Source of the DNA: Antonospora locustae
Taxonomy: Eukaryota; Microsporidia
Reading direction: 5' to 3'
Length of the DNA stretch: 64,000 bases
Assembly: GCA_007674295.1 (NCBI GenBank)
Contig: CM017453.1
Coordinates: 119,676-183,675 of the forward strand
In this document: piece by piece, positions 23,431 through 32,502 of the stretch
How positions within the stretch are numbered: position 1 is the stretch's first letter
How the letters are laid out: each line of letters opens with the position of its first letter
Notes under the pieces: generated by a model
Told to the model about the DNA's origin: nothing
The model's database searches: none
What the model saw: only the letters and a program-made list of their open reading frames with translations
Made by a program: the position numbers and the translations under genes

Positions 23431-23862
23431 ATGTACGGAAGCAAAAGAATCTGGATTGGGAACACAGCAAGAGAAATACCACTCGAAGAGCGGGTTCATT
23501 CTGACCTCACACACAGCTGGATGGTGTACGTGCGTGCTGAGGATCCGGAGTTCATAACAAAGGTAACTTTCAAGCTCCACGAATCTTTTCTTAACAACGT
23601 TGTGGAGACCACATTTCCGTTCGAAATAACGGAACAGGGCTGGGGAGAGTTCAACGTTGGCATTCGTATTCACACGAAAAAAGGGACTGTAGCAACATCA
23701 CACTTTCTGAGAATACACGACTGTACGCTGAGCGAGAGAATGGACGAAATTGCATTCAGGGGAACAGGTGATGTGCACGAGTGCACTAAGGAGGAGGAAG
23801 CCGAGTATAGAAACCTAGAAAAAGCTGTGGAGCATGTGCTGTGCAGGCTTTCTCAACTGTAG
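23431..23862 (+). CDS. YAF9: YEATS-domain protein (Yaf9/GAS41-like)
   Basis: YEATS domains read acylated histone lysines. Yaf9 is shared by the SWR1 and NuA4 chromatin complexes. The 143-residue product is nearly all YEATS fold: Y-G-N-like strand (W-I-G-N-T-A-R), H-S-W-M-V-Y-V-R, K-V-T-F-K-L-H-E-S-F, and the signature F-E-I-T-E-Q-G-W-G-E-F that forms the acyl-lysine cage. A short charged helical tail matches the C-terminal coiled coil of Yaf9. The start is the only in-frame ATG upstream of the domain. The open frame continues upstream without ATG, and a TTTTATGCAG tract just before could be a splice acceptor, so a short 5-prime exon cannot be excluded. It is followed after 44 bases by the transglycosylase gene. 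Confidence 0.88.
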   Translation: MYGSKRIWIGNTAREIPLEERVHSDLTHSWMVYVRAEDPEFITKVTFKLHESFLNNVVETTFPFEITEQGWGEFNVGIRIHTKKGTVATSHFLRIHDCTLSERMDEIAFRGTGDVHECTKEEEAEYRNLEKAVEHVLCRLSQL

Positions 23863-23906
23863 GGGCCTGTTTCTGCACGGCACATATTTTGCATAAGTGG
23901 ACGCCC

Positions 23907-25145
23907 ATGTTTGTGATACACAGAACATGTGTAAAATCGATGGCCCGCCTATCGATGCTCTCCATTAGCACCGATGTCTCTCTGCCAACATTTATGCCGG
24001 TAGCCACGTACGGGGCCATGAAAGCTGTGCACCTTAGGGACTTAGACAACGAACTGATTCTTGCGAATACATATCACTGCAGACACCTCGGAAATCTTAA
24101 AGAGTTAAGCGGATGGAAAAAGGGGCTTCTTACTGACTCAGGGGGTTTTCAGATAGGGTCACTTTTTGGAGCGACCGTTGTTGAAGAAGGCGTTATTTTC
24201 CCTAACAGCGACGAAAAGGGAGAAATATTTACTCCAGAGAAGAGCATATGCATTCAGAATCGACTTGGTGCCGACATAATAATGCAGCTTGACGACGTGG
24301 TGCAGCCCTCTTCACCACGAGTTGAGGAAGCAATGTGGCGCTCTCTCAGATGGCTGAAGAGGTGCATGCGTGTGCACAAGACTAGTCAGCTACTCTTTCC
24401 AATTGTTCAGGGAGGACTTGACTTAAATCTCAGGTCAAAGAGCCTGGCGCAAATTCTGGAGACCAGCCCCCCAGGAATTGCAATTGGCGGTTTGTGTGGC
24501 GGCGAAAGCAAGGAAGACTTCTGCCGAGTCATTTACCACTGCACCAGAGTAATAAATGCGAAATTTGTTGAGAGATGCGATGACGATCCTGACACAAGCT
24601 CTACAGCAAGTATACCAATATACGTGATGGGTGTGGGTTACCCTGAAGACGTTGTGGTATGCGTTGCACTGGGCTGCGACATGATGGATTGCGTCTACCC
24701 AACGAGGACAGCAAGGTTCGGAAAGATGTTCAGAGACGCCGGCGACATCAATATAAACAAGCGCAGCGAAATTGTCAAAAAAGGCATCAGAAAACAGGTG
24801 CCAAACAACCAATGCACATCTTCAGCTGCTGCTTGCGAGAATACAAGCGAAGAATATGAACGTATAAGCACAAACTGCGAACTTTTTAACGAATGTGAAT
24901 GCAACACGTGTACAAAGTACTCTCTGCAGTATCTTCATAGCATACGAGGCACAACAAACTTCTGTACGCTGCTGACTGCGCACAACTTGCACTACATGTC
25001 AACGCTTGGAAAACGCATGCGGGAGGCGCTGAAGAGTGGCTGCTTTCCCGAGTTTGTAAACAAGTACATGAAAAAGCGGTTCACAGAGGTGCCAAAGTGG
25101 ATAGTCGAGGCGCTGGAGTGGGTGTCTATAAGAATTTCCATCTGA
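23907..25145 (+). CDS. Queuine tRNA-ribosyltransferase catalytic subunit
   Basis: Exchanges guanine-34 of GUN-anticodon tRNAs for queuine. The 412-residue product shows the TIM-barrel signatures: P-T-F-M-P-V-A-T near the N-terminus, L-T-D-S-G-G-F-Q with base-binding Asp77, Q-L-D-D-V, V-Q-G-G-L, G-G-L-C-G-G-E-S, and M-G-V-G-Y-P-E-D. The nucleophile region is M-D-C-V-Y-P-T-R-T-A-R-F-G, with Asp261 as the predicted nucleophile. The C-terminal zinc site is C-x-C-x-x-C followed by a His. All catalytic residues look intact. The ATG is preceded directly by GCCC. An insertion of about 40 residues precedes the zinc site. Yeast lacks this enzyme. A partner subunit (QTRT2) is not seen here. Confidence 0.92.
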   Translation: MFVIHRTCVKSMARLSMLSISTDVSLPTFMPVATYGAMKAVHLRDLDNELILANTYHCRHLGNLKELSGWKKGLLTDSGGFQIGSLFGATVVEEGVIFPNSDEKGEIFTPEKSICIQNRLGADIIMQLDDVVQPSSPRVEEAMWRSLRWLKRCMRVHKTSQLLFPIVQGGLDLNLRSKSLAQILETSPPGIAIGGLCGGESKEDFCRVIYHCTRVINAKFVERCDDDPDTSSTASIPIYVMGVGYPEDVVVCVALGCDMMDCVYPTRTARFGKMFRDAGDININKRSEIVKKGIRKQVPNNQCTSSAAACENTSEEYERISTNCELFNECECNTCTKYSLQYLHSIRGTTNFCTLLTAHNLHYMSTLGKRMREALKSGCFPEFVNKYMKKRFTEVPKWIVEALEWVSIRISI

Positions 25146-25176
25146 GCGGCAGCATCGTGATTGGTTTCTTATTGGC

Positions 25177-25692
25177 TCAGCAGCAGAAGAAGCGCCGCCG
25201 CCTTTTCGAAGGTGGATATTGAGAGACAAGCGCTGCTTTCTCAAAAACAGTCTTCGTGTTGATTTTGTCCATTGCTGAGCAGCACACATGTGTTTCAATA
25301 CCATATTTCTTGCAGAACCTGTTCACAGATTCTTCAGGCACAGCAACTCCTTCATCGCATTTCATTCCGCATATCATCATCGGCACTGAGTACCTGCTCA
25401 CCTCGTCGTACCAGGCGGCAAGGTTTATGAAGGACTTCATGTCGTTTACGGCGTAGCACAACACAAATACGTTGGACTGCTGGTACGACATGGACCGAGT
25501 GCGCTTGTTTGAGGGGTTTCCACCGGTATCCCAAATGCTCATGCGGACCTTGTTGTTCTTCATGAATACGTATGCTGTGTAGTTGTCAACAAGAGTTGGT
25601 TGAGGTTTTGGGCCCCGGAAATTTAGAAACGCGTTGACCAACATTGTCTTTCCAACGCCGGAGTCTCCGACCAACGTGCACTTTATTGTCAT
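25177..25692 (-). CDS. Rho-family-like small GTPase with altered switch II
   Basis: 171 residues. P-loop G-D-S-G-V-G-K-T at residues 9-16, a switch I with P-T-L-V-D-N-Y-T-A (Rho-like P-T-V-F-D-N-Y), then W-D-T-G-G-N where Rho proteins have D-T-A-G-Q-E. The base-recognition motif is M-K-C-D and the last motif C-S-A. The Rho insert helix is missing, explaining the short length. The tail is K-R-R-R-R-F-F-C-C: polybasic with a Rab-style double Cys instead of a CAAX box. Replacement of the catalytic Gln61 position suggests slow GTP hydrolysis. The frame is open to an ATG at 25770 (26 extra residues); I prefer 25692 because Rho proteins start M-x-x-I-K-C. Role in polarity is inferred from the family. 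Confidence 0.85.
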   Translation of the reverse strand: MTIKCTLVGDSGVGKTMLVNAFLNFRGPKPQPTLVDNYTAYVFMKNNKVRMSIWDTGGNPSNKRTRSMSYQQSNVFVLCYAVNDMKSFINLAAWYDEVSRYSVPMMICGMKCDEGVAVPEESVNRFCKKYGIETHVCCSAMDKINTKTVFEKAALVSQYPPSKRRRRFFCC

Positions 25693-25955
25693 TTGGACGG
25701 CGCTTTTAAAGAAAAAAGGGATCTGCCTGTGCAGTCCGCATAGTGCCTGCAAATTTCCATTTGTGGACATATTGCCAATATATGCATTTGCAGAATTACA
25801 GCATTAGAAGCACCAAATACTTTCTATTTGCTATAAAAGGACTGAATTTCACACAACCCGTTTCGGTCTCTTCCTTGTAGGTGTTCTATGGCATTTCATT
25901 AATGAGCACTTTGGTCTGGACTGAGCTTTTATTTTGGATATAAGCCAGATAGCGA

Positions 25956-26567
25956 ATGCGGAGCTATTCCATGAAGGATATGAACCAAGCAGCAAAGAAT
26001 GCTGTTACAAATGACAAGGACGCGTACTCGTCATACCAAAATAGCGCATATTATTACATCAACAACACGCGTTCACATGATGATGCGTATCAGTACGAGC
26101 CGAACTCGGCTCACACGATAAAAGTGCCCAGTCGGGGAGATGTCTACGACAAGGAGCAGATGAAGATCATGTGGAAGAAGGAAAGAAATAGGCTTGCTGC
26201 AAAAAAGAGCCGGGACAAGAGGGCAATTCAGATAAGAGACCTGGAATACCGTGACAGACAGATGACAGAGAACATCAAGATCTACAAGGAGTGCGTGAGG
26301 GACTATGACAACATTCTTTTTGAGCTCTTCGGGTATCTTGAATACATTCTCGACAGAAACAGAGATGAGAACAGAGACGACCTCATTTTATTGTTTGACT
26401 GCATGTGCAAGCTCAAGAAATCGGGTAAGGAACCGTGTTTATATCTTGTTGACGTCTCGGGGCTCGTGGACAAGCCTCTTCGCGTGACAAACGAGAGAAT
26501 AGACTCGTTGACGTGTAGAATACGTGAAAGTCTCCGTGAGTTTCTATCGAGAAAAAGCACAATATGA
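25956..26567 (+). CDS. bZIP transcription factor
   Basis: 203 residues. A low-complexity N-terminus rich in Asn, Tyr, Ser and Asp (possible activation region, 1-60) precedes a bZIP basic region at about 70-92. There the pattern N-x-x-A-A-x-x-S-R appears as N-R-L-A-A-K-K-S-R-D-K-R, which contacts DNA. The following helix (D-L-E-Y-R-D-R-Q-M...) has a short, weak leucine zipper with Met, Ile and Tyr at some heptad positions. The C-terminal 90 residues are helical and unrecognised. Likely a sequence-specific nuclear regulator; targets unknown. The spacer upstream (25771-25955) contains no other gene. Confidence 0.85.
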   Translation: MRSYSMKDMNQAAKNAVTNDKDAYSSYQNSAYYYINNTRSHDDAYQYEPNSAHTIKVPSRGDVYDKEQMKIMWKKERNRLAAKKSRDKRAIQIRDLEYRDRQMTENIKIYKECVRDYDNILFELFGYLEYILDRNRDENRDDLILLFDCMCKLKKSGKEPCLYLVDVSGLVDKPLRVTNERIDSLTCRIRESLREFLSRKSTI

Positions 26568-26698
26568 GAAGTTGCAAGAGTGTGTTCTTTTTCGCCCGTG
26601 TATTTCCAGGTGTTGCCCCAAGGAAAACATAAAAGCGTACGTTGCGGTGTTTATCAAATAAAGATTTTCTTCACAAGTGTGAATAATTTTTGCCCTGA

Positions 26699-27778
26699 AT
26701 GACATCAGAAATCCCTGAAACTCACCGGTTTCAAGAGATCGGTGCAGAAGATACCTCACTCAGCAGCAGTCTGACAAACGAGACAGGAAAGATGAAGCCT
26801 GTCAAATATGCTGTGAATAATTGCAACAGCAGGAAAAGTGGACATGTGCAGCAAAGAAGCCAAGCGAGAACCCAGGCGCAAGATACGACTGCAGAAAGCA
26901 GCCCAGGTGCAGATGAAAATGTTGTGGTGACGCTCAACAACGACCTTCGGAGCCGCATAGGCAACCGACTTGACGGCAGAAGAATCCTGGGCCTTGAACG
27001 GCACGTGCAGCTTCGCGAGGGCCCGGCAGGGATTCCGATGATACAGGACACAATAATTCTTGAGCGTGAGCCGTCAGCAGAGACGCTTTTCATCTTCATT
27101 CTCAAGCTGGCGATCTTTGCATTGATCGTACAAAGCATCTTCTTTATCTGGACACGGTGCCACAAAAAAAGCTCACAGGCATTCGTTCTTCTCCTTCTGT
27201 ACGTGTTTCCCCTCTTTCTCTCATGGGCAGTGTTGGTGATGTGGATGGTCTATCTGTCTGTGGTCATTTACTATCTGCGTTTCTCAAAGAGCCCCTATCT
27301 GCTGTTCAGCTTCTTCTGTGCATTTCTGAGAGGTCTGTACATTGCAATATTTGTCTCCCAGGTGCTTCTTCTGCTGCAATTTTTCTTCAGAGTCAGCATC
27401 TTCTTTCCACTGCTTGTCTTTGTCATATCGATCTACTTCGCAACACTCAGCCGTGAGTCTGTTCGCTTTCTGAGTTCCATCACCTACTTGCCACAGAGCA
27501 TTCCCAAGGACAGCTGCTTCATCTGCATCAAGAAACTTGCAGGTAAAACAACGTACACACTGAGCTGCAGCCACTCCTTCCATTCAGACTGCATCAAGGG
27601 ATGGGTGCTGATTGGCAAGAAGAACTACTGTCCATATTGTAACACACATGTCGAATCCATGAGCCTCTCCTTCATGGAGGAGAAGTTCGAGTTCTTCAGC
27701 TCTCTCCTTGACTACGCAAAGAACTTCATCGTGTTTTTGCTGTTCATGTACGTGTACTTCACACTTTATAGCAGCTAG
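26699..27778 (+). CDS. RNF121-like multispanning RING-H2 E3 ubiquitin ligase
   Basis: 359 residues. The N-terminal 120 residues are polar and Gln/Ser-rich. Four to five hydrophobic segments lie between about 125 and 260. The RING domain is at about 273-314: C-F-I-C, then L-S-C-S-H-S-F-H-S-D-C-I-K-G-W and C-P-Y-C. The G-W-V-L-I-G-K-K-N-Y-C-P-Y-C stretch closely mirrors RNF121/RNF175 (G-W-C-I-V-G-K-K-type), which act in ER/Golgi quality control. A final hydrophobic segment closes the protein. The ATG has TGCCCTGA directly before it. A partial copy of this gene lies at 21.1-21.3 kb. Classification rests on the RING spacing and the post-His segment. Confidence 0.85.
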   Translation: MTSEIPETHRFQEIGAEDTSLSSSLTNETGKMKPVKYAVNNCNSRKSGHVQQRSQARTQAQDTTAESSPGADENVVVTLNNDLRSRIGNRLDGRRILGLERHVQLREGPAGIPMIQDTIILEREPSAETLFIFILKLAIFALIVQSIFFIWTRCHKKSSQAFVLLLLYVFPLFLSWAVLVMWMVYLSVVIYYLRFSKSPYLLFSFFCAFLRGLYIAIFVSQVLLLLQFFFRVSIFFPLLVFVISIYFATLSRESVRFLSSITYLPQSIPKDSCFICIKKLAGKTTYTLSCSHSFHSDCIKGWVLIGKKNYCPYCNTHVESMSLSFMEEKFEFFSSLLDYAKNFIVFLLFMYVYFTLYSS

Positions 27779-27901
27779 CAGGCACTGGAACATAAATAAA
27801 GCACGCTCAGAAATGCAGGCTGCGCCGCAAAAGACCCCAAGCATATGCTGGACTCGCTAGAATCACCAAAAAGTATTTGAAGAGTCTCCAGCCCCACCCC
27901 A

Positions 27902-30900
27902 ATGAACAAGCTCGAGAAGCTATTCAGCAGTGTCGAATCGTCTCCAAAGGCAAGAAAGGCACGTTGTGTCGACGAATGTATTCTTCAGCTTCGAGAGTAC
28001 ATCTACGACTTCCCTGCGTATATCCTGAAGAGAGTTCACGCGCTTCTTGCCAGCACGCAGACCGAGGACAGAAGAGCTGGTTACGCAATTCTAAAGAGTC
28101 TGCGCCCGCACATCGAAATGCACTTCGACTTTAGAGAGATCAAGTTGAAAAGTGCGTCTGAGTACTACTCGTCGGCTGTCTCTTTCGCTGAGGCGAGCAA
28201 GGACATCAAGAGCCAGAAGGCGTATATAAAGGAGAAGTTCAAGCTGGACATAAAGAATATTGTAGTGGAAGAGGACTTCGCCGTAGAGAGCTCCAAGATT
28301 ACTGTGATGAAGAAGGACGTTGTCATTGAAATTGAGAACGTGTATGACTTCTTCACCCTTCTGGAGTACAATTTGCTGAGCAGCGAGTGGCACAAGAGAC
28401 ACGGGTCTTTTCTCGCCTACATTGCCCTTCTAGAGAGCGATCTGGAGAGCGCGTCAGGTGCTAGAAAGGAGTACGGCGCAGGACTTGGAACTAGTGTCAC
28501 GGGAGAATGTGACGAGCCTGTGCTAGACAGAAAGTTTTTGGGAAATAGTAGCGAACAGCGTTCGGGCCCGTGCACAATAGCTACAATCACGCTCACACCT
28601 GACCTTGTTTCTATAGTCCTGGAAATTCTCCACGAGGACAAATTCAACGACTTCATCAACGACCAGACAATCGCTCCCGTGCGCGAGGCTGCGTCCTACC
28701 TCCTAAGCTTGATCTACCCCACGTATCCCTTCAAGGGACAACTACTGCACTTTCTTGTCTCCTTTTTGTGTGAAGATGACTGGCAGGTGCAGTTCAGTGT
28801 TTTGATTGCCCTTAAATACCTAAAGAACATGGTGCAGCTGCCAACTGCGATTATTCAGCACCTCTGCGGCAGCGACGAGGATGTCAAGTATCTTGCAGCA
28901 AGCATTCTCCTACACTATGTAGACAGTGCAGAGGATTCGAGCCGGAAAGTCCTAGAAAACACAACTGCATCTGCAGATATGGAGACTGTCTGCAGCCATC
29001 TTGTTGAAAACAAGGTGCGAATTCTTGGCGAGAACATCAAAAATAGCAACATGCGGCATGGTGTGCGTGTAGAGGTGTGCTCCGAGACAAGTGTGCACTA
29101 CGACCAGGTTCTTGACATGTCCCTCGAAGCTTTACACCGCAGCAGCGGAATTTCTTTGTCGTATGCATCGCTTCTTCGTCTGATATGCAGACTCAGCGCT
29201 GTCGAGATCGACAACGAGCTTGTGTGGTCCTGCTTTCGATACCCAATCAAAGATGTTCGTCTTGCTATTCTGGACAGTCTGCGTCTTCTGAAAGACAGAA
29301 AGCGCGTCCTCAAGAAGCTGGTGCAGAACATCTTGATAGAGGAGTCCGAAGATGTGAGGACTCTCAGCGAGATGCGTTTCTGTGAGTACTACATGAGGGT
29401 GGACACAGAGTGGCTTGTAGGCGTCCTGGCGCGCAAAGACCTGTTCTACAGTCGCAGCGACTTTGGCGGCGTAGCTGACGAGGATCATGACGACCTGTAC
29501 TTCAATCTGAGTGGCGTTAAGACTCTTGGTCGCGAGAGAATATGGGAGGGTAGATGTAGGCTGCTTCGGCTTGTTGGAGACGTTGGAGAAAGAGTGGTGC
29601 CTGGTGGGTCACTTATGGGGATTATTTTCGGAATGCTTCTGAATATTCTTGGTGGAAGAACAGAAATGCGCACAGAAGGCTCTCCCGAGGAAGTGCAAAA
29701 GCAGAAGCTCGAGAAACTGCTTTCGCAGGTTGATGATGACATAAGGCCGTTCAGAAAAGAGCTCAAGAGAATGGAGGCACCTGATTATGTTTCTCTGCAT
29801 CCTAGGGCGATAGAACTGTATGATGACATATGTAAGGTCAGGTGCTGCTTGGAGTTAGAGACAAGAAGCATTGGTGTGTTTACATACAAGGTCCTCGCCG
29901 AACGCTCAGCATTTTCGTCGCTTGTATGCTTTCTGCTGGCAAAGCTTGACATGTGTGACGGCCCGCTTATAATGCACATGTACAAAATGAGTAACAAGAT
30001 GTTCTTTCAAGAAGTTGGTGCGCGCCTAGCTGAGTGTGCTGCATACGAGAATATTGTGAGCGAGGCAGACCTGCGTCTGTTCTGCGAGATTGTTGAGTAT
30101 GTAGGTACGGAAAATGCAGAGTGGGCATTTGAAAAGGCGATGGCGATGTTTGATGAGTATGAGCGAAGCATCACAAGCACACGTGCAGAGGCTTCTGCAG
30201 AGCAGACATCGACTGGAGGCCAGAAGCGGGGAAGGCGCAGTGATCATACAGACATAGCAAAGAAGATCAAGATTGACGGGCTCGAGGCAAGAGAGGCAGC
30301 ATCCTGCGAACAAATTTCCACAAACCCCTGTGCAAGAATCGTGAACTATTTCATTAGAAAGCTCAAATACAACGAGGTTTTTGTGAGAAGAATGCTTGAT
30401 AACCTAAATGTTGCGTTTCTCAGCGCATGCATGAACAATTTAGAGCCCTCGTTCAATGTGCTCTTTGTGAAGCCACTTCTGAAGTACATAAACGGAGGAA
30501 TGCACAGGGAGACTGCGTCCGACTGTCTTAGCAGGGCAATCCCGACTCTTGCGTTCAGCACCAATACAGAGATATCAGAGGACCTGAGAAGTCTCATAGA
30601 TGCAGAGAAGAGAGACATCGAAGAGCTCTACACATCAGGGTGCAAGGATTACCAGATCAGATGTCCGATGCGCATAGAGCTGAGGCCCTACCAAGTCGAA
30701 GGTGTCAACTGGCTCTACTTTCTTCATCGCTTTCAGCTGAGCGGAATCCTAGGAGACGACATGGGGCTTGGAAAGACGATTCAGGTGCTGACGTTGATAT
30801 GCAGCGAGATGTTTGGAAGCAGTCTGCAAACGAGGCGCAATGAAAATGGGGAGGACAGCGAAACACCTGCTGAAGCTACACAAGGACGCAAGGCAACAGG

Positions 30901-32188
30901 CAGAAAAAGGAATAAAAAGTCTGTATGCAAGGCAGAGGCGGATACGGAAGAGTGCCAGAAGGTGCTTGTGATATGTCCGTCAAGTCTGGTAGGCCACTGG
31001 AAATCTGAGATTGAGAGGTTCTTTCCTTTCATCATATGTGAAATACACAGCAAGAAGGCGGCGCCTGCAGACATTATTGTTCTTTCGTACGACGCGTATC
31101 GTAACGACTACAAGGCCTTCACAGCAAGAAACTGGTTCTATGTTGTGCTTGACGAGGGCCACGTGCTCAGAAACAAAGACACTGTTCTATACAGCAGAGT
31201 TCAGTTGCTACGCTCCGACCACAAGATTCTGCTGAGCGGCACGCCCGTGCAGAACGAGGCGCAGGACCTAGTCAACCTGTTCCACATTTTGATGCCAGGG
31301 TACCTGAAAATGGCAGAGCTGCGCTTGCTGCACAGGCGCGTGCTGCCTTTTGTGCTGAGAAGACTGAAGGGAGACGTGCTTAGCGAACTTCCGCCCAAGA
31401 TAATAAGAGACGTTGTTGTTGAGATGGACAGCAGCCAGCGCGAGGCATACAACAGCGAGTGTGCGGGTGAGAGTGTGGACATGAAGTCTGTGGAGAGGGC
31501 GCAGGGCGATGCCGACATTGCGCTGCTGACATCGAGCGACATAGCATATGGAAATGTTAACAAATCCACATCAAGCTTCACAAGAATTCAGCGCCTTCTG
31601 AAGCTCTGCTCCACGTTCAAGCTCGGCGCGCTGGAGGACCTTCTCGTGCTGATGGGCGGAAACGAGATGAAGACCAAGGCCCTTGTCTTCTGCCAGCTCA
31701 AGTCAACGATCGACATGATCACCAAGCACGTAAACGGGGTGTTTGCGTCGCTGAAGCATCTGAGGCTTGATGGAAATGTCCCGCCGAAGAACAGACAGAA
31801 GCTTGTGGCCGACTTTAACACACAGGACTACAACATTCTGTTTCTGACGACACAGATAGGCGGGCTTGGGTTGAATTTGACTGGTGCCGACACGGTGATT
31901 CTCTACGAGCATGACTGGAACCCGTTCAACGACCTGCAGGCAATGGACCGCGTGCACAGGCTGGGCCAGAAAAAGACGGTCAATGTCTTTCGTATAATTC
32001 TGAAAGACACGATTGAGGAAAAGGTGATGTCGTACCAGAACTTCAAGATGTACGTTGCAAATGCACTTGTGAACTACGAGAACAAGGACGTCAGCCAGAT
32101 GGACCTGAAGGACACTCTTGAACGTTTCAGGGACGCAGCGGCTGCTGATGAAAGGGATGACAGCGACCCCAGTGTGTTTTTGCATTAG
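27902..32188 (+). CDS. MOT1: TATA-binding-protein-associated Swi2/Snf2 ATPase Mot1 (BTAF1)
   Basis: Removes TBP from promoter DNA using ATP, redistributing it between promoters. The 1428-residue product has an N-terminal HEAT-repeat solenoid (about 1-900; the opening L-E-K-L-F-S-S-V and the R-R-A-G-Y-A-I segment match Mot1 homologs), which grips TBP. A Snf2 ATPase follows: Q-V-E-G-V-N-W-L, Walker A G-D-D-M-G-L-G-K-T at 951-959, Walker B variant D-E-G-H at 1084-1087 (DEGH, as in Mot1), L-S-G-T-P-V-Q-N, and a helicase C lobe with D-R-V-H-R-L-G-Q near 1350. A charged insertion (about 970-1010) lies between ATPase motifs. It is shorter than yeast Mot1 (about 1870 residues). The ATG has CCCCACCCCA directly upstream. 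Confidence 0.95.
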   Translation: MNKLEKLFSSVESSPKARKARCVDECILQLREYIYDFPAYILKRVHALLASTQTEDRRAGYAILKSLRPHIEMHFDFREIKLKSASEYYSSAVSFAEASKDIKSQKAYIKEKFKLDIKNIVVEEDFAVESSKITVMKKDVVIEIENVYDFFTLLEYNLLSSEWHKRHGSFLAYIALLESDLESASGARKEYGAGLGTSVTGECDEPVLDRKFLGNSSEQRSGPCTIATITLTPDLVSIVLEILHEDKFNDFINDQTIAPVREAASYLLSLIYPTYPFKGQLLHFLVSFLCEDDWQVQFSVLIALKYLKNMVQLPTAIIQHLCGSDEDVKYLAASILLHYVDSAEDSSRKVLENTTASADMETVCSHLVENKVRILGENIKNSNMRHGVRVEVCSETSVHYDQVLDMSLEALHRSSGISLSYASLLRLICRLSAVEIDNELVWSCFRYPIKDVRLAILDSLRLLKDRKRVLKKLVQNILIEESEDVRTLSEMRFCEYYMRVDTEWLVGVLARKDLFYSRSDFGGVADEDHDDLYFNLSGVKTLGRERIWEGRCRLLRLVGDVGERVVPGGSLMGIIFGMLLNILGGRTEMRTEGSPEEVQKQKLEKLLSQVDDDIRPFRKELKRMEAPDYVSLHPRAIELYDDICKVRCCLELETRSIGVFTYKVLAERSAFSSLVCFLLAKLDMCDGPLIMHMYKMSNKMFFQEVGARLAECAAYENIVSEADLRLFCEIVEYVGTENAEWAFEKAMAMFDEYERSITSTRAEASAEQTSTGGQKRGRRSDHTDIAKKIKIDGLEAREAASCEQISTNPCARIVNYFIRKLKYNEVFVRRMLDNLNVAFLSACMNNLEPSFNVLFVKPLLKYINGGMHRETASDCLSRAIPTLAFSTNTEISEDLRSLIDAEKRDIEELYTSGCKDYQIRCPMRIELRPYQVEGVNWLYFLHRFQLSGILGDDMGLGKTIQVLTLICSEMFGSSLQTRRNENGEDSETPAEATQGRKATGRKRNKKSVCKAEADTEECQKVLVICPSSLVGHWKSEIERFFPFIICEIHSKKAAPADIIVLSYDAYRNDYKAFTARNWFYVVLDEGHVLRNKDTVLYSRVQLLRSDHKILLSGTPVQNEAQDLVNLFHILMPGYLKMAELRLLHRRVLPFVLRRLKGDVLSELPPKIIRDVVVEMDSSQREAYNSECAGESVDMKSVERAQGDADIALLTSSDIAYGNVNKSTSSFTRIQRLLKLCSTFKLGALEDLLVLMGGNEMKTKALVFCQLKSTIDMITKHVNGVFASLKHLRLDGNVPPKNRQKLVADFNTQDYNILFLTTQIGGLGLNLTGADTVILYEHDWNPFNDLQAMDRVHRLGQKKTVNVFRIILKDTIEEKVMSYQNFKMYVANALVNYENKDVSQMDLKDTLERFRDAAAADERDDSDPSVFLH

Positions 32189-32248
32189 CACTGCACAAAT
32201 GCCGCAAATAAAGTAAAAGTAGAGTACTGTTTTTGTGAGGAAAAAGTG

Positions 32249-32319
32249 TGCACTAACCGGGAATCGAACACGGGTTACAAGAATGGGAATCTTATGTCTT
32301 ACCACTAGACCATTAGTGC
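32249..32319 (-). tRNA. tRNA-Gly (anticodon CCC)
   Basis: The 71-base minus-strand cloverleaf has acceptor GCACTAA/TTAGTGC (7 pairs), D-stem GTCT/AGAC, anticodon stem TAAGA/TCTTG with loop TTCCCAT, and a T-arm with one T-C mismatch (CCGTG/CCCGG) around TTCGATT. The discriminator is A. The anticodon reads CCC. No intron. It is 61 bases after the Mot1 stop. Confidence 0.9.
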
Positions 32320-32368
32320 ACAGGACGTGGCGACTTTCCTATTTAACAGGTATTTGCATGCAGAGAAA

Positions 32369-32450
32369 TGGTACGAGAGGGATTCGAACCCTCGCCCTAC
32401 TACGGACTGGAGCCTAATTCCAGCGCCTTGGACCACTCGGCCATCGCACC
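32369..32450 (-). tRNA. tRNA-Leu (anticodon UAG)
   Basis: The 82-base minus-strand class II tRNA has acceptor GGTGCGA/TCGTACC with one G-U pair, anticodon stem CTGGA/TCCAG with loop ATTAGGC (anticodon TAG), a long variable arm, and a T-arm around GGTTCGAATCC. The discriminator is A. No intron is visible. It is paired with tRNA-Gly across about 49 bases. Confidence 0.93.
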
Positions 32451-32502
32451 TGTGGGCAACGAGCTGCCGTTACAAATAGGTTTCATGTGCATTTAAAAGA
32501 AC

